Notes: generated by a model from the letters alone, not told the origin. A DNA stretch of 23,196 nt from Deltaproteobacteria bacterium (GCA_031257955.1 JAIRNQ010000078.1:1-23196); one strand, 5' to 3'. Shown: positions 1 to 7,262, counted from the first letter of the stretch. Numbers and translations are program-made.

Positions 1-60
1 CGCAACCGCCCCACTCCCCCCGCATTGTCCCGCAGACGACGGCTAAGGCGATATTCACCC

Positions 61-175
61 GGCTTCGTGCCCTGGCCCCAGGCTCTGGCCTCAATCCCCC
101 GGCTTCGAGCCCTGGCCCCAGCCTTTGGCCGCAATCCCCCAGCTTCGAGCCCTGGCCCCAGCCTTTGGCCGCAAT
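61..175. repeat. 40-bp tandem repeat, about 2.9 copies
   Basis: Copies begin at 61, 101 and 141; the last stops after 35 bp. Each starts with a GGCTTCG-like block, followed by CCCTGGCCCCA and a TTTGGCC-like block, and the first two end in CCCCC. Copies 2 and 3 differ at one position over their shared length; copy 1 is more diverged. No convincing gene covers it: the open frame across it is proline/leucine-rich, as expected of translated repeat. A separate 15-bp direct duplication (GGGGAGCGAGAAAG core) lies at 242-271. Confidence 0.8.
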
Positions 176-303
176 TCGATGAAGGCCTTTCAAGGCTGGC
201 ATTACCGCTTGGGAGGCCCACAGATAGGTGGCCCGCTTTGAGGGGAGCGAGAAAGAGGGGAGCGAGAAAGCTGATTTTATTTTCGACGAGGGGGATATTT
301 TAC

Positions 304-354
304 TTGATATTTCTAAGTATAAGGTAGTACAATCGGCACCCCCTAGACAGGGGG
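304..354 (+). promoter_or_regulatory. Sigma70-like promoter with hairpin at the start site
   Basis: TTGATA at 304-309 and TACAAT at 328-333 are separated by 18 bp, a good sigma70 pair. The expected start is near 339-341. There, CCCCCT (339-344), AGAC and AGGGGG (349-354) form a perfect 6-bp hairpin at the very 5' end of the RNA, a position where a hairpin can protect the transcript from decay. The first plausible gene downstream is the XRE regulator at 527, which would then have a leader of about 190 nt. Promoter activity is inferred from sequence only. Confidence 0.5.
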
Positions 355-526
355 AGTCCCATAAATTGGAACGCTTGTTACAATGCCTTGGTTTTTGGAT
401 GGTTACGTGATGGGTAGAGTGGGCGGACCGATTTTTGGGAAAAAGGGATCGTTCTGGGCGGTTTTAGCGATAAAAGCTTGGCCAGAATAGAGACGATCTA
501 AGTCGAATAGTGAATAAGGTGATCAC

Positions 527-844
527 ATGTTAATGATTGATGTAAACCGGGTGGCTTTTTTTGAGGCTAGACTCGAAAAATTTCTGAGTCAGGAGACGTT
601 GGCCAGCCAAGCCGGCGTCTCTCCCAATGTCATAAAAAGGATCGAGAAAGGCCAAAAAATCGGTTCGGACGTTACCCGCAAGGTGTTGGCGGCTTTGGGT
701 CTGACGGTGGGTGAGGCCTTCGAGAGGAATTTCATCTCCATGAAAGACACCTCGGCCGATTGCGCCCCGATCGTGGCCGTGATCCAGGACGAAAGCCGGT
801 CGGCGGTTAAGAGGGCGAGCCGGGAGGCCTTAGCCAAGTATTAA
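527..844 (+). CDS. Small XRE-family helix-turn-helix regulator
   Basis: This 105-residue protein is probably a cytoplasmic DNA-binding regulator. Residues 18-59 have the XRE/Cro layout: SQETLASQAGVS (helix 2 and turn), PNVIKRIEKG (recognition helix and the conserved E-x-G turn), then a hydrophobic helix ending LAALGLT. The C-terminal 45 residues match no domain I recognise. The ATG at 527 has AAGGTG at 516-521, a usable ribosome site; a second Met two codons later is a less likely start. No toxin-like partner adjoins it, so a HigA-type antitoxin role is unsupported. Its 3' half has a decayed duplicate immediately downstream. Target and function are unknown. Confidence 0.75.
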   Translation: MLMIDVNRVAFFEARLEKFLSQETLASQAGVSPNVIKRIEKGQKIGSDVTRKVLAALGLTVGEAFERNFISMKDTSADCAPIVAVIQDESRSAVKRASREALAKY

Positions 845-875
845 AATAATCAAAAGTTTGTCAGTAAGGGGTTAA

Positions 876-1020
876 GCGACTTTGGGGCTGACCGTGGGTG
901 GGGCCCTCGAGAGCCTTGTATCTTCGCCATGACTGGACGCTCGATCGTTCCACCGATATGGCCTTAGTCCGAGAGCGGGGGTGGGCCGGCAAGAAAGACG
1001 CGGAAGCGGGAGGCCTGAAA
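876..1020 (+). pseudogene. Decayed duplicate of the XRE regulator 3' end
   Basis: Codons 876-929 read ATLGLTVGGALESLVSSP and then stop at 930-932. They align without gaps to residues 55-72 of the upstream regulator (AALGLTVGEAFERNFISM). At DNA level the GGGCTGACCGTGGGTG-type block is nearly the same in both. A second patch near 1000-1020 (GCGGGAGGCCT) resembles the codons for the regulator's last residues (GCCGGGAGGCCT), so the copy seems to continue with small indels. No helix-turn-helix coding part is left. Likely a tandem gene duplication that has lost its 5' half. Confidence 0.6.
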
Positions 1021-1073
1021 AAAATTTACAATAAAAATCTAAAGTTAAGTTAGACCGGACAGGAGATTTTTTT

Positions 1074-1178
1074 GTGGCTTTGGCTAAAGGTATTAGATGT
1101 TTTTGGGACGAATTCGAAGCTGTTCGTCCTGGGCGGTTCAACCAAGAAAGCTACGTAAGTCGGGAGTTTCGGAGGTGA
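1074..1178 (+). CDS. Possible 34-residue small protein
   Basis: A GTG at 1074 is preceded by AGGAGA at 1061-1066 with 7 nt spacing, a good ribosome site, and the frame stays open for 34 codons to a TGA at 1176-1178. The product begins MALAKGIRCFWDEFE and ends VSREFRR. I recognise no family, and a frame this short can arise by chance. It follows the decayed regulator copy and could be a remnant of the same locus. Reported because of the ribosome site, not because of homology. Confidence 0.22.
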   Translation: MALAKGIRCFWDEFEAVRPGRFNQESYVSREFRR

Positions 1179-1222
1179 ATTTTTCGGTGGCGAGAAGCCT
1201 TTGACGGGAAGGGCAAACGGGG

Positions 1223-1442
1223 GGCAAACGGGCGGTGAGCGGGACGGCGACCTGAGGGCGGGCTGGTAGGCGCAAGGGAGGGGGGCTGGTCGGCGAAAGG
1301 GATGGCGGGCTGGTAGGCGAAAGGGAGGGCAAGCTGGTCGGCGCAAGAGAGTGGCAAACGGGCGGTGAGCGGGACGGCGACCAGAGGGCGGGCCGGTCGG
1401 CGCAAGGGAGGGCGGGCTGGTCGGCGAATGGGATGGGAGGCT
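1223..1442. repeat. Nested G-rich repeat: about 90-bp unit twice, with 22-24 bp subrepeats
   Basis: The block at 1223-1280 recurs at 1353-1410 with few changes, and similarity continues to about 1312 and 1442, so the larger unit has an offset of 130 bp. Inside, a short element (consensus GGGCTGGTMGGCGMAAGGGA) appears about six times at 22-26 bp steps. The strand shown is very G-rich with regular G runs. Reverse-strand open frames across it encode only Pro/Ala/Leu repeats and look spurious. Confidence 0.75.
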
Positions 1443-1541
1443 GTGACGTGAGGGTTGGCGCGGGGAAAAAAGGTTTAGAAGCCGGTGGGTTAGTGGGAAA
1501 GAATTGGTGGGACGGTGATTTGGGCGGGAAGGCTTTGGGCG

Positions 1542-1550
1542 TGATATAAT
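1542..1550 (+). promoter_or_regulatory. Extended -10 element overlapping the priA start
   Basis: TGATATAAT at 1542-1550 is a perfect extended -10 (TG-n-TATAAT), but its last two bases are the first two of the ATG chosen for priA. The nearest -35-like sequence (TTTGGG, 1519-1524) is poorly matched, with a 20-bp gap. If this promoter works, its transcript begins near 1557 and cannot use the ATG at 1549; a start further in would then be needed. Confidence 0.35.
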
Positions 1551-4260
1551 GTCGTCCGTGGACAGAGATACTTTGACAAATGGCCCGGGTGGGGCTAAGG
1601 CTATATTTAGGGTGGCGGTGGATAGTCCCGTCCCTGATTATTATAGTTATTTGGCGCCACCGGAAGGGGAAATTTTAGTCGGCCAGATGGTCAGGGTGCC
1701 TTTTGGGTCGCGGGAGCTGATGGGCTACGTCATGGCCCCAGATACCCAGGGTCCGGCCGAGGGGAGAAAATACAAGCTCAAGGCCATCTCCGAGGTGGTC
1801 GTGCCGGAACCCCTGTTTGGGCCGGATCTGGTTGCCTTGGTCGAATTTATCTCCACCTATTACATGTATCCGCCAGGGTTGTGCGTCAAGGAAATCCTTC
1901 CGGGGGGCTTGTCGCCTAAGCTTAGGCTAGGTTACCGGCTAACCGATAAGGGCATGGAACTGGCCGGGGGCCAAGGCGGGCCGGCCGGAACGGTCGCGCC
2001 GGGCGAGAGCGCCGAAGCGACCGGGAGTTTTCGGCTGGCCGGGAGTACCGGCTCGGCCGGGAATGACGGGCCGGTAAGGCCGGCGGACGCGGCTGGGGAG
2101 GCCTTGGGGCTACTGGCCGAGGCTTATCCCGAGGTGGTGCCGGCGACCAAGGTGGGCGGTTTGGGCCAGGCCATCAGGGGGTTGGTAAAAAACGGGTTGG
2201 CCGAGGCGGTGAACGAACTGGACGGGCGGGGCATGGGTTTCTCCTACGAGTGGTACCTGACCCCCAAGGCGCCGCCGGAGACCTTGCCTAGGCTGGGGCC
2301 CAAAGAAAAGGAACTTTACGCCCTGGTCAAAGACGCCCCACCCACGCCTTTGGCCCACTATAGGCAAGTGCTGGAGTTCGACCCGCTGCTCCAGGCCAAA
2401 AATTTGGTCCGTAAGGATCTGTTGGAGATGGACAAGCGGGAAAGGTTCCGCGACGACCCGAGCCGGGCCATAAACTTCGTATCCCCGGTGGTGGAGAAGC
2501 TGACCGAGGATCAGGCCAGGGCGGTGGAGGCCATAAACGGGGCCATCGACCGAAACGAGCCGGCCGGCTTTCTGCTGTTCGGGGTGACCGGAAGCGGCAA
2601 AACCGAGGTCTATCTGCGGGCGGCCGAGCGGGTGTTGGCCAAAGGCCAGGGGGTTTTATGGCTGGCCCCAGAGATCGCCCTAACCATGGGCCTGGAGGGG
2701 CGCCTTAAGGAGCGCTTTCCCAACCAGGAGCTGTCTATCTTGCATAGCGCCCTGACGCCGGGACAAAGGCACGATCACTGGGTGGCTTTGCGGCGGGGGC
2801 GGACCCGACTGGCCCTGGGGGCCAGGAGCGCCGTTTTTGCCCCCATAGCCGATTTGGGGTTGATAGTCGTGGACGAGGAACACGACTGGGCCTACAAGCA
2901 GGACGAAGGGCTCAAATACAACGGGCGGGATCTGGCCGCCTGGAGAGCCCAAGTCTCGGGGGCGACGTTGGTGTTGGGTTCGGCCACGCCGTCGCTGGAG
3001 AGCTACCACCGGGCCATGACCGGCAAGCTCACCCTTCTCAGGCTCCATAGCCGCCCGGGTTCGTCCGTCCTTCCGGAGGTCAACATCATCGACCTCAAGC
3101 GGGAAGGGAAGATCCAGGGGCACATCGCCAGAGAGGTTAGGGCCAACCTCAAAGAAACCTTTGAGCGCGGCGAACAGGCCCTGATGTTCATCAACAGAAG
3201 GGGTTTGGCCAATATACCCTTGTGCTTGGATTGCGGCACTTACCTCAAGTGCCCCCACTGCAGTCTTTCTTTGACCTTGCATTCGAATTTTGACAAGTTT
3301 CAGCGTCTGGAGGAAGATTTCGAAGAGGCCGGCCAAGGGGGAGGCGACCCAGCGGAGACCGGCCGGGCAGGCGGGTCCGGGGCCGGTGGCGGCCCGGAAC
3401 CGGGTCAGGCGGCCAGGGCCATTGAGCCGGACAACCTCCTGATTTGCCACTCCTGCGGTTATAGGGCCAGGCCGCCTTCCCACTGCCCCACCTGTCGGTC
3501 GAAGCTGGTGCGCTACCTAGGCGTGGGCACCGAGAGTCTGATCCGGGAGATGGAAAAAAGCTTCGGCAAAAAAGGGCTGCGCCTGGACACCGACAGCAGT
3601 CGCCTCAAGGGAGGCCTCAAGGAAATTTTGGAGGGCTTCTCCAAGGGGGAGGCCGATTTTTTGGTCGGGACCCAGATGGCGGCCAAGGGGCACGACTTTT
3701 CCAACCTGACCATGGTCGGGGTGGTCGAGGCCGACTTGGGCCTGAGCCTGGCCGACTTTAGGGCCGCCGAACGGACCTACCAGCTCCTAAGCCAAGTCTC
3801 GGGCCGGGCCGGGCGTCGGGAAAGGCCTGGCAAGGTCTTTATCCAGACCCTTAACCCAGACCATTACGCCATAACCTCGGCCCGGGATCACGATTACGAG
3901 TCGTTTTTTGAAAATGAGATAGCCATTAGGGAAGAATTGGGGTATCCTCCCTTCTCCAGGTTGGCCCTGATACGCTTCAGCGGCCCGGAGCCCAATAAGG
4001 TCGAAGAGCTGGCCCAGTGGACGGCCGATCGGGCCAGGGAACTGGTGCCCAGCCAGACCCGCGGAGAGGTACAGATTTTTGGCCCTGCCCCTTGCGCCTT
4101 ATCCAAGCTTAAAGAAAAGTACCGCCACCAGATTATGGTTAGGGCCGTCAAGTCTGAGGATCGCCAGCGACTCCTCCGGAAGCTGATGCCGGAGGCCCGA
4201 AAGTTGCTCTCCGAATCGCTGACCCTGACCGTGGACGTGGATCCTTACCATTTGCTATGA
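1549..4260 (+). CDS. priA: Primosomal replication restart helicase PriA
   Basis: PriA is a 3'-to-5' superfamily 2 DNA helicase that recognises abandoned forks and reloads the replicative helicase. The N-terminal DNA-binding domain begins around residue 18 (AIFRVAVDSPVPDYYSYLAP). Walker A is GVTGSGKTE at 345-353, the DEEH box is 442-445, and zinc cysteines lie at 559, 562, 568, 571, 633, 636, 646 and 649. The helicase C-terminal part carries GTQMAAKGHDF and QVSGRAGRRERPG. At 903 residues it is much longer than E. coli PriA (732). Extra Gly/Ala-rich stretches occur near residues 140-190 and between the zinc cysteine pairs (about 47 extra residues). The ATG at 1549 lacks a clear ribosome site and overlaps a -10-like element, so GTG at 1558 or another downstream codon may be the true start. 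Confidence 0.95.
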   Translation: MSSVDRDTLTNGPGGAKAIFRVAVDSPVPDYYSYLAPPEGEILVGQMVRVPFGSRELMGYVMAPDTQGPAEGRKYKLKAISEVVVPEPLFGPDLVALVEFISTYYMYPPGLCVKEILPGGLSPKLRLGYRLTDKGMELAGGQGGPAGTVAPGESAEATGSFRLAGSTGSAGNDGPVRPADAAGEALGLLAEAYPEVVPATKVGGLGQAIRGLVKNGLAEAVNELDGRGMGFSYEWYLTPKAPPETLPRLGPKEKELYALVKDAPPTPLAHYRQVLEFDPLLQAKNLVRKDLLEMDKRERFRDDPSRAINFVSPVVEKLTEDQARAVEAINGAIDRNEPAGFLLFGVTGSGKTEVYLRAAERVLAKGQGVLWLAPEIALTMGLEGRLKERFPNQELSILHSALTPGQRHDHWVALRRGRTRLALGARSAVFAPIADLGLIVVDEEHDWAYKQDEGLKYNGRDLAAWRAQVSGATLVLGSATPSLESYHRAMTGKLTLLRLHSRPGSSVLPEVNIIDLKREGKIQGHIAREVRANLKETFERGEQALMFINRRGLANIPLCLDCGTYLKCPHCSLSLTLHSNFDKFQRLEEDFEEAGQGGGDPAETGRAGGSGAGGGPEPGQAARAIEPDNLLICHSCGYRARPPSHCPTCRSKLVRYLGVGTESLIREMEKSFGKKGLRLDTDSSRLKGGLKEILEGFSKGEADFLVGTQMAAKGHDFSNLTMVGVVEADLGLSLADFRAAERTYQLLSQVSGRAGRRERPGKVFIQTLNPDHYAITSARDHDYESFFENEIAIREELGYPPFSRLALIRFSGPEPNKVEELAQWTADRARELVPSQTRGEVQIFGPAPCALSKLKEKYRHQIMVRAVKSEDRQRLLRKLMPEARKLLSESLTLTVDVDPYHLL

Positions 4261-4534
4261 ACGCAGGCGGAACGGTTTCCGACCGGGCGACCAGGGAAAG
4301 ACCCAGCCCCTCGGTCCATTCGGGGCTGCCCCCGGGGCGGTGCCCTGGGGCTGAGTCCCGGGGTGGCGAACTGGGGTGGTATCCTGGGAGATGTTTGTCG
4401 GCGTTAGAAGGATATGGTAATATTTTGAACGGTAGGTGAATTAATCGGCAGCTACTAAGTCTAGAAGAAATGGATGATAAGATTTTTATTTAACTTACTT
4501 AGATTAATTTTTTAGCAATTACCATTTTTATACC
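4261..4534. other. Intergenic region after priA, no supported gene
   Basis: The first half is GC-rich and self-complementary: CAGCCCC (4304-4310) pairs perfectly with GGGGCTG (4322-4328), and a second GGGGCTG near 4346 could compete. No T-run follows, so it is not a typical intrinsic terminator. The second half, from about 4400, is AT-rich and leads into the next promoter. An open frame starting inside the priA stop codon (4257) runs to 4439 but is Gly/Arg/Pro-rich with no recognisable features; I do not call it. Confidence 0.5.
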
Positions 4535-4563
4535 TTGACGAAGGCCCGAGAAGGGCCTATTGT
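4535..4563 (+). promoter_or_regulatory. Sigma70-like promoter for the DUF1015-ispE pair
   Basis: TTGACG (4535-4540) and TATTGT (4558-4563) are 17 bp apart. The -35 matches consensus at five of six positions and the -10 at four. The spacer itself contains the inverted repeat AGGCCC-GAGAA-GGGCCT (4542-4558), which could be an operator. Confidence 0.45.
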
Positions 4564-4594
4564 GTTGTTGACTATTTTTTCCCGGAGGCCCTTC
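4542..4594 (+). promoter_or_regulatory. Mutually exclusive inverted repeats reaching the ribosome site
   Basis: AGGCCC (4542-4547) can pair with GGGCCT (4553-4558). The same 3' arm, as GAAGGGCCT (4550-4558), is also a perfect 9-bp complement of AGGCCCTTC (4586-4594). That second partner covers part of the ribosome site GGAGG (4584-4588), which lies 7 nt before the ATG at 4596. If transcription starts upstream, the two pairings would be alternatives, one leaving the ribosome site open and one hiding it. If it starts at the promoter at 4535-4563, only DNA-level roles remain possible. Confidence 0.4.
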
Positions 4595-4595
4595 C

Positions 4596-6032
4596 ATGGT
4601 TACGATAGCCCCGTTCAGAGGGGTGGTTTACGGTAAAGCGGAGCTGGAAGAGAGCGGCGGGTCGCTGTTCGCGCCGCCTTATGACGTACTGACCCAAGCC
4701 CAGCAAAACGATTACTTAAAGAGCCACGAGCATAACTTCCTTCATATCGATTTGGGCAGCGTGTTGGAAGACGATCCCGATCCCCTAAGCTGGCACGATC
4801 GTTCCGCTTCGACTTTGACGTCCTGGCTTAATTCCGGCGTTTTGGTCCGCCGTGAACACCCGTCCATGGTTCTGATGGATACCGAGTGGAAGCACCCCTT
4901 GACCGGTCGGCGCCTGACCCGCCACGGCTTGATCTGTTTGATGAAGCTGGAGCCCTGGTCCAAGGAAAGCAAGGTTAGACGCCACGAGATGACTTTCAGC
5001 TACCACAAGATGGAACGGCTGGATCTTATGGAAAAGACTTCGGCCCAGCTGAGCCCGGCTTTTGGTTTCTTCCCAGACCCGGACGACAAGATTTTAAAAG
5101 CCATGTACGACTTGGTAGGCGACTCGGCCGATCTGACCATAAACGAGCGCGCCGGGCTGACCCACCACATCAGTTTTTTGCAAAACAACGACCGGCTAAC
5201 CGAGCTGATAGAAGGGTTTTCCGATACCACCATCTACATAGCCGATGGCCACCATCGCTACGAAACCGCTTTGAAATACCGGGACCAAGTATTGGCCCAG
5301 ATGGCCAAGAACGGTCAGGAACCGGTCCCCAACTCGGCCATCGACTACGTAATGATTTATCTTTCGTCCATGAGCGACCCCGGCTTGTGCGTACTGCCCA
5401 CCCATAGGGTACTCTCCTGCTGCGATCTCTCCAACGCCGAGGTCTTAAAAGCCCTGGAACCCTTCGTCGAAGTCAAGGCCTTCCCCAAGCCGAAGGAAGG
5501 GCCCAGCGAAACGGCCCTGAGCGAGATGGTTAAAAAAATGGGCCGGGATGACGCCAAGGGCCTGACCGTCTTTGGGCTCTGCCTTAAGGATACGGATACT
5601 TTCTATTTCCTTAAGATAAGGGAAAGGGTAAAGCACAAAGCGATTAAAGCTAAGCCGGAAGACAAGAATTTGTTGGGTTTGGACGTATCCATTCTGACCA
5701 ACATCATATTAAAGGAAGCTTTGGGCTATACCGAGAGCGATCTGGACGATCCCAAATGCATCTCCTATTTCTCCTCCATCCAGGAGACGGTAGAGGCGGT
5801 AAACAAAAACGGCAACCGGGCCGCCTTCATCCTGAATCCCACCAGCCTTGAGGAAATAATTAAAGTGGCCGAGGACGGGATGACCATGCCCAGGAAAGCC
5901 ACTTATTTTTATCCCAAGGTCTCCAGCGGGGTGGTCTTTAACCTGGTTAACCCCATGGAATCGGTCCCGGACCTCCTCAAAGCCCAAAGCGCCGGACTGG
6001 GCGGCGGGATCGGACCCGTCAGTGACTTCTAG
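4596..6032 (+). CDS. DUF1015 family protein
   Basis: A 478-residue protein with the features of DUF1015, a widespread family of unknown biochemical role. The N-terminal phrase VVYGKAELEESGGSLFAPPYD and the signature ADGHHRYETA (residues 216-225, within YIADGHHRYETALKYRD) are typical. The histidine pair suggests a phosphate or metal site, but that is inference. No signal peptide or membrane segment is visible, so it should be cytoplasmic. The start at 4596 has GGAGG 7 nt upstream. The 3' end overlaps the ispE reading frame by 11 nt, and the last codons lie inside a 75-bp repeat, so the C-terminal residues after about 470 may be repeat-derived. Probably co-transcribed with ispE. Confidence 0.85.
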   Translation: MVTIAPFRGVVYGKAELEESGGSLFAPPYDVLTQAQQNDYLKSHEHNFLHIDLGSVLEDDPDPLSWHDRSASTLTSWLNSGVLVRREHPSMVLMDTEWKHPLTGRRLTRHGLICLMKLEPWSKESKVRRHEMTFSYHKMERLDLMEKTSAQLSPAFGFFPDPDDKILKAMYDLVGDSADLTINERAGLTHHISFLQNNDRLTELIEGFSDTTIYIADGHHRYETALKYRDQVLAQMAKNGQEPVPNSAIDYVMIYLSSMSDPGLCVLPTHRVLSCCDLSNAEVLKALEPFVEVKAFPKPKEGPSETALSEMVKKMGRDDAKGLTVFGLCLKDTDTFYFLKIRERVKHKAIKAKPEDKNLLGLDVSILTNIILKEALGYTESDLDDPKCISYFSSIQETVEAVNKNGNRAAFILNPTSLEEIIKVAEDGMTMPRKATYFYPKVSSGVVFNLVNPMESVPDLLKAQSAGLGGGIGPVSDF

Positions 6033-6176
6033 GGAACCGGACGGCGTTTTGGGCGGGAACAAAGGCCCGACCGGGGCGGCGGGCTCGGACCCGTCAGTGA
6101 CCGATAGGGAACCGGACGGCGTTTTGGGCGGGAGCGAAGCCCCGACCCGGGCGGAGGAACCGGACGGTTTTTTGGG
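6011..6176. repeat. 75-bp tandem repeat across the DUF1015-ispE junction
   Basis: The block starting CGGACCCGTCAGTGAC at 6011 recurs at 6086, giving a 75-bp period, and a partial third copy (GGAACCGGACGG then T-rich) lies at 6155-6176. Copy 1 contains the DUF1015 stop (6030-6032) and the GTG at 6022. Copy 2 has lost the stop in that frame but keeps a GTG at 6097. Because 75 is a multiple of three, both GTG codons are in frame with ispE, so the repeat lengthens the possible N-terminus by 25 residues. Confidence 0.85.
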
Positions 6177-7065
6177 AGAGATCAAAGCTCCGGCCAAGGT
6201 AAATTTATCGCTCAAGGTGTTGGGTCGGAGGCCGGACGGTTATCGGGAACTTTACGGCTTGATGGCCAGGGTTGGCCTCTACGACCAGATTGGCGTTTAT
6301 TTGGTGGGGGGGCAGGGTCCGGACGAGCTGGTTTGCGAGAACGGGATCGGCAAACCCTTTGGGGACGCGCTTTATTTCGACGAGGCTTTCCGGGGGCCCA
6401 CCAATTTGGCCCTTCGGGCCGTGGGGGCCTTCAGGGACCTGACCGGCTTTCCGCCCGGTCCGGTTCGGGTGGAGCTTATCAAAGCCATACCCAAGGCGGC
6501 CGGGCTGGGCGGGGGATCTTCCGACGCCGCCGCCGTTTTGAGGCTCCTGTCCAGGCACCGGGAAGTGACCAAGGTCCAGCTCAAGGCCATGGCCATAGGC
6601 TTAGGCGCCGACGTGCCGTTTTTTTTGGAGGACGAACCCTTTTGTTGGGCCGGGGGACGGGGCGAGCGCCTATCCCCCTATTTTGGGCCCATACCCGGTT
6701 GTCACGCCGTTTTGGTAAACCCTGGCCTGGAGCTGCCCACGTCCGAGGTTTTTGGCCAATTGGGGTTGACAACCGAGCTAAACGGTAGTATTAGTCTTAT
6801 CGCGGACTCTGGACAGGAATCGGCCGACAGGCAACCTTCCTGGGGCAGAAACGATCTGGAAGCGCCGGCGGTTAGCCTTTGCCCGACCTTGGCCCTGACC
6901 AGGAAAGCGATTTTCGAAACCGACCCACCCCCGGTGCGGGCCGGTCTTTCGGGCAGCGGGGCTACCTATTGGGCCATCTACGACCAGTCGTATAAGGCCC
7001 AGCGAGCTTCGGCTTCCTTGGAAAAGCAGAATTTCTGGGTAAGGTTGGTGCCTCTGGGTACCTAA
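6022..7065 (+). CDS. ispE: 4-diphosphocytidyl-2-C-methyl-D-erythritol kinase IspE
   Basis: IspE is the ATP-dependent GHMP kinase that phosphorylates CDP-methylerythritol in the non-mevalonate (MEP) isoprenoid pathway. Family similarity begins near residue 53 with KAPAKVNLSLKVLGRRPDGY. The GHMP ATP loop is PKAAGLGGGSSDAA (157-170), and the C-terminal glycine motif is AGLSGSGAT (307-315). From residue 53 on, the length (295) is normal; the first 52 residues are translated 75-bp repeat (EPDGVLGG twice, then EPDGFLGE). Candidate starts are GTG 6022, which overlaps the DUF1015 stop, GTG 6097, or a TTG near 6172; none has a strong ribosome site, and 6022 is given as the longest. Translational coupling to the upstream gene is likely. 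Confidence 0.93.
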   Translation: MTSREPDGVLGGNKGPTGAAGSDPSVTDREPDGVLGGSEAPTRAEEPDGFLGEIKAPAKVNLSLKVLGRRPDGYRELYGLMARVGLYDQIGVYLVGGQGPDELVCENGIGKPFGDALYFDEAFRGPTNLALRAVGAFRDLTGFPPGPVRVELIKAIPKAAGLGGGSSDAAAVLRLLSRHREVTKVQLKAMAIGLGADVPFFLEDEPFCWAGGRGERLSPYFGPIPGCHAVLVNPGLELPTSEVFGQLGLTTELNGSISLIADSGQESADRQPSWGRNDLEAPAVSLCPTLALTRKAIFETDPPPVRAGLSGSGATYWAIYDQSYKAQRASASLEKQNFWVRLVPLGT

Positions 7066-7185
7066 GATCTGCCAGGGATGGCCAGGGACTGAGCTGGGAC
7101 CGACCAGTGACGGCCCTGGGACGGGGTTGGTCGGCGGCGGGGCCGGGCGGCCGATAATTTCGTTACCCCGCGGGCGAGTAATCAC

Positions 7186-7262
7186 TGGGGCGTCGTCAAG
7201 TGGCTTAAGACACAGGGTTTTGGTTCCTGCATTCGAAGGTTCGAATCCTTCCGCCCCAGCCA
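7186..7262 (+). tRNA. tRNA-Gln (anticodon UUG)
   Basis: The acceptor arm TGGGGCG (7186-7192) pairs with CGCCCCA (7252-7258), followed by discriminator G and an encoded CCA (7260-7262). The anticodon stem CAGGG/TCCTG frames the loop TTTTGGT, giving anticodon TTG, which reads CAA (and CAG) glutamine codons. The T arm contains GGTTCGAATCC and the D arm GTCAAGTGGCTTAAGAC. It lies between ispE and prs, an arrangement seen in several deltaproteobacteria (from general knowledge). A reverse complement of its T arm creates only accidental reading frames. Confidence 0.95.

Noticed and set aside
1050..1405. Three overlapping minus-strand open frames of 64-98 codons rich in Pro, Ala and Leu
   Set aside because: They translate the G-rich tandem repeat; all are low complexity and none has a ribosome site or family features.
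2680..3483. A 267-codon minus-strand open frame inside priA
   Set aside because: It lies entirely opposite the helicase core of priA; long antisense frames are common in GC-rich genes and this one shows no domain.
4257..4439. A 60-codon plus-strand frame overlapping the priA stop
   Set aside because: The ATGA overlap looks like coupling, but the product is Arg/Gly/Pro-rich, has no domain and crosses a self-complementary GC region.
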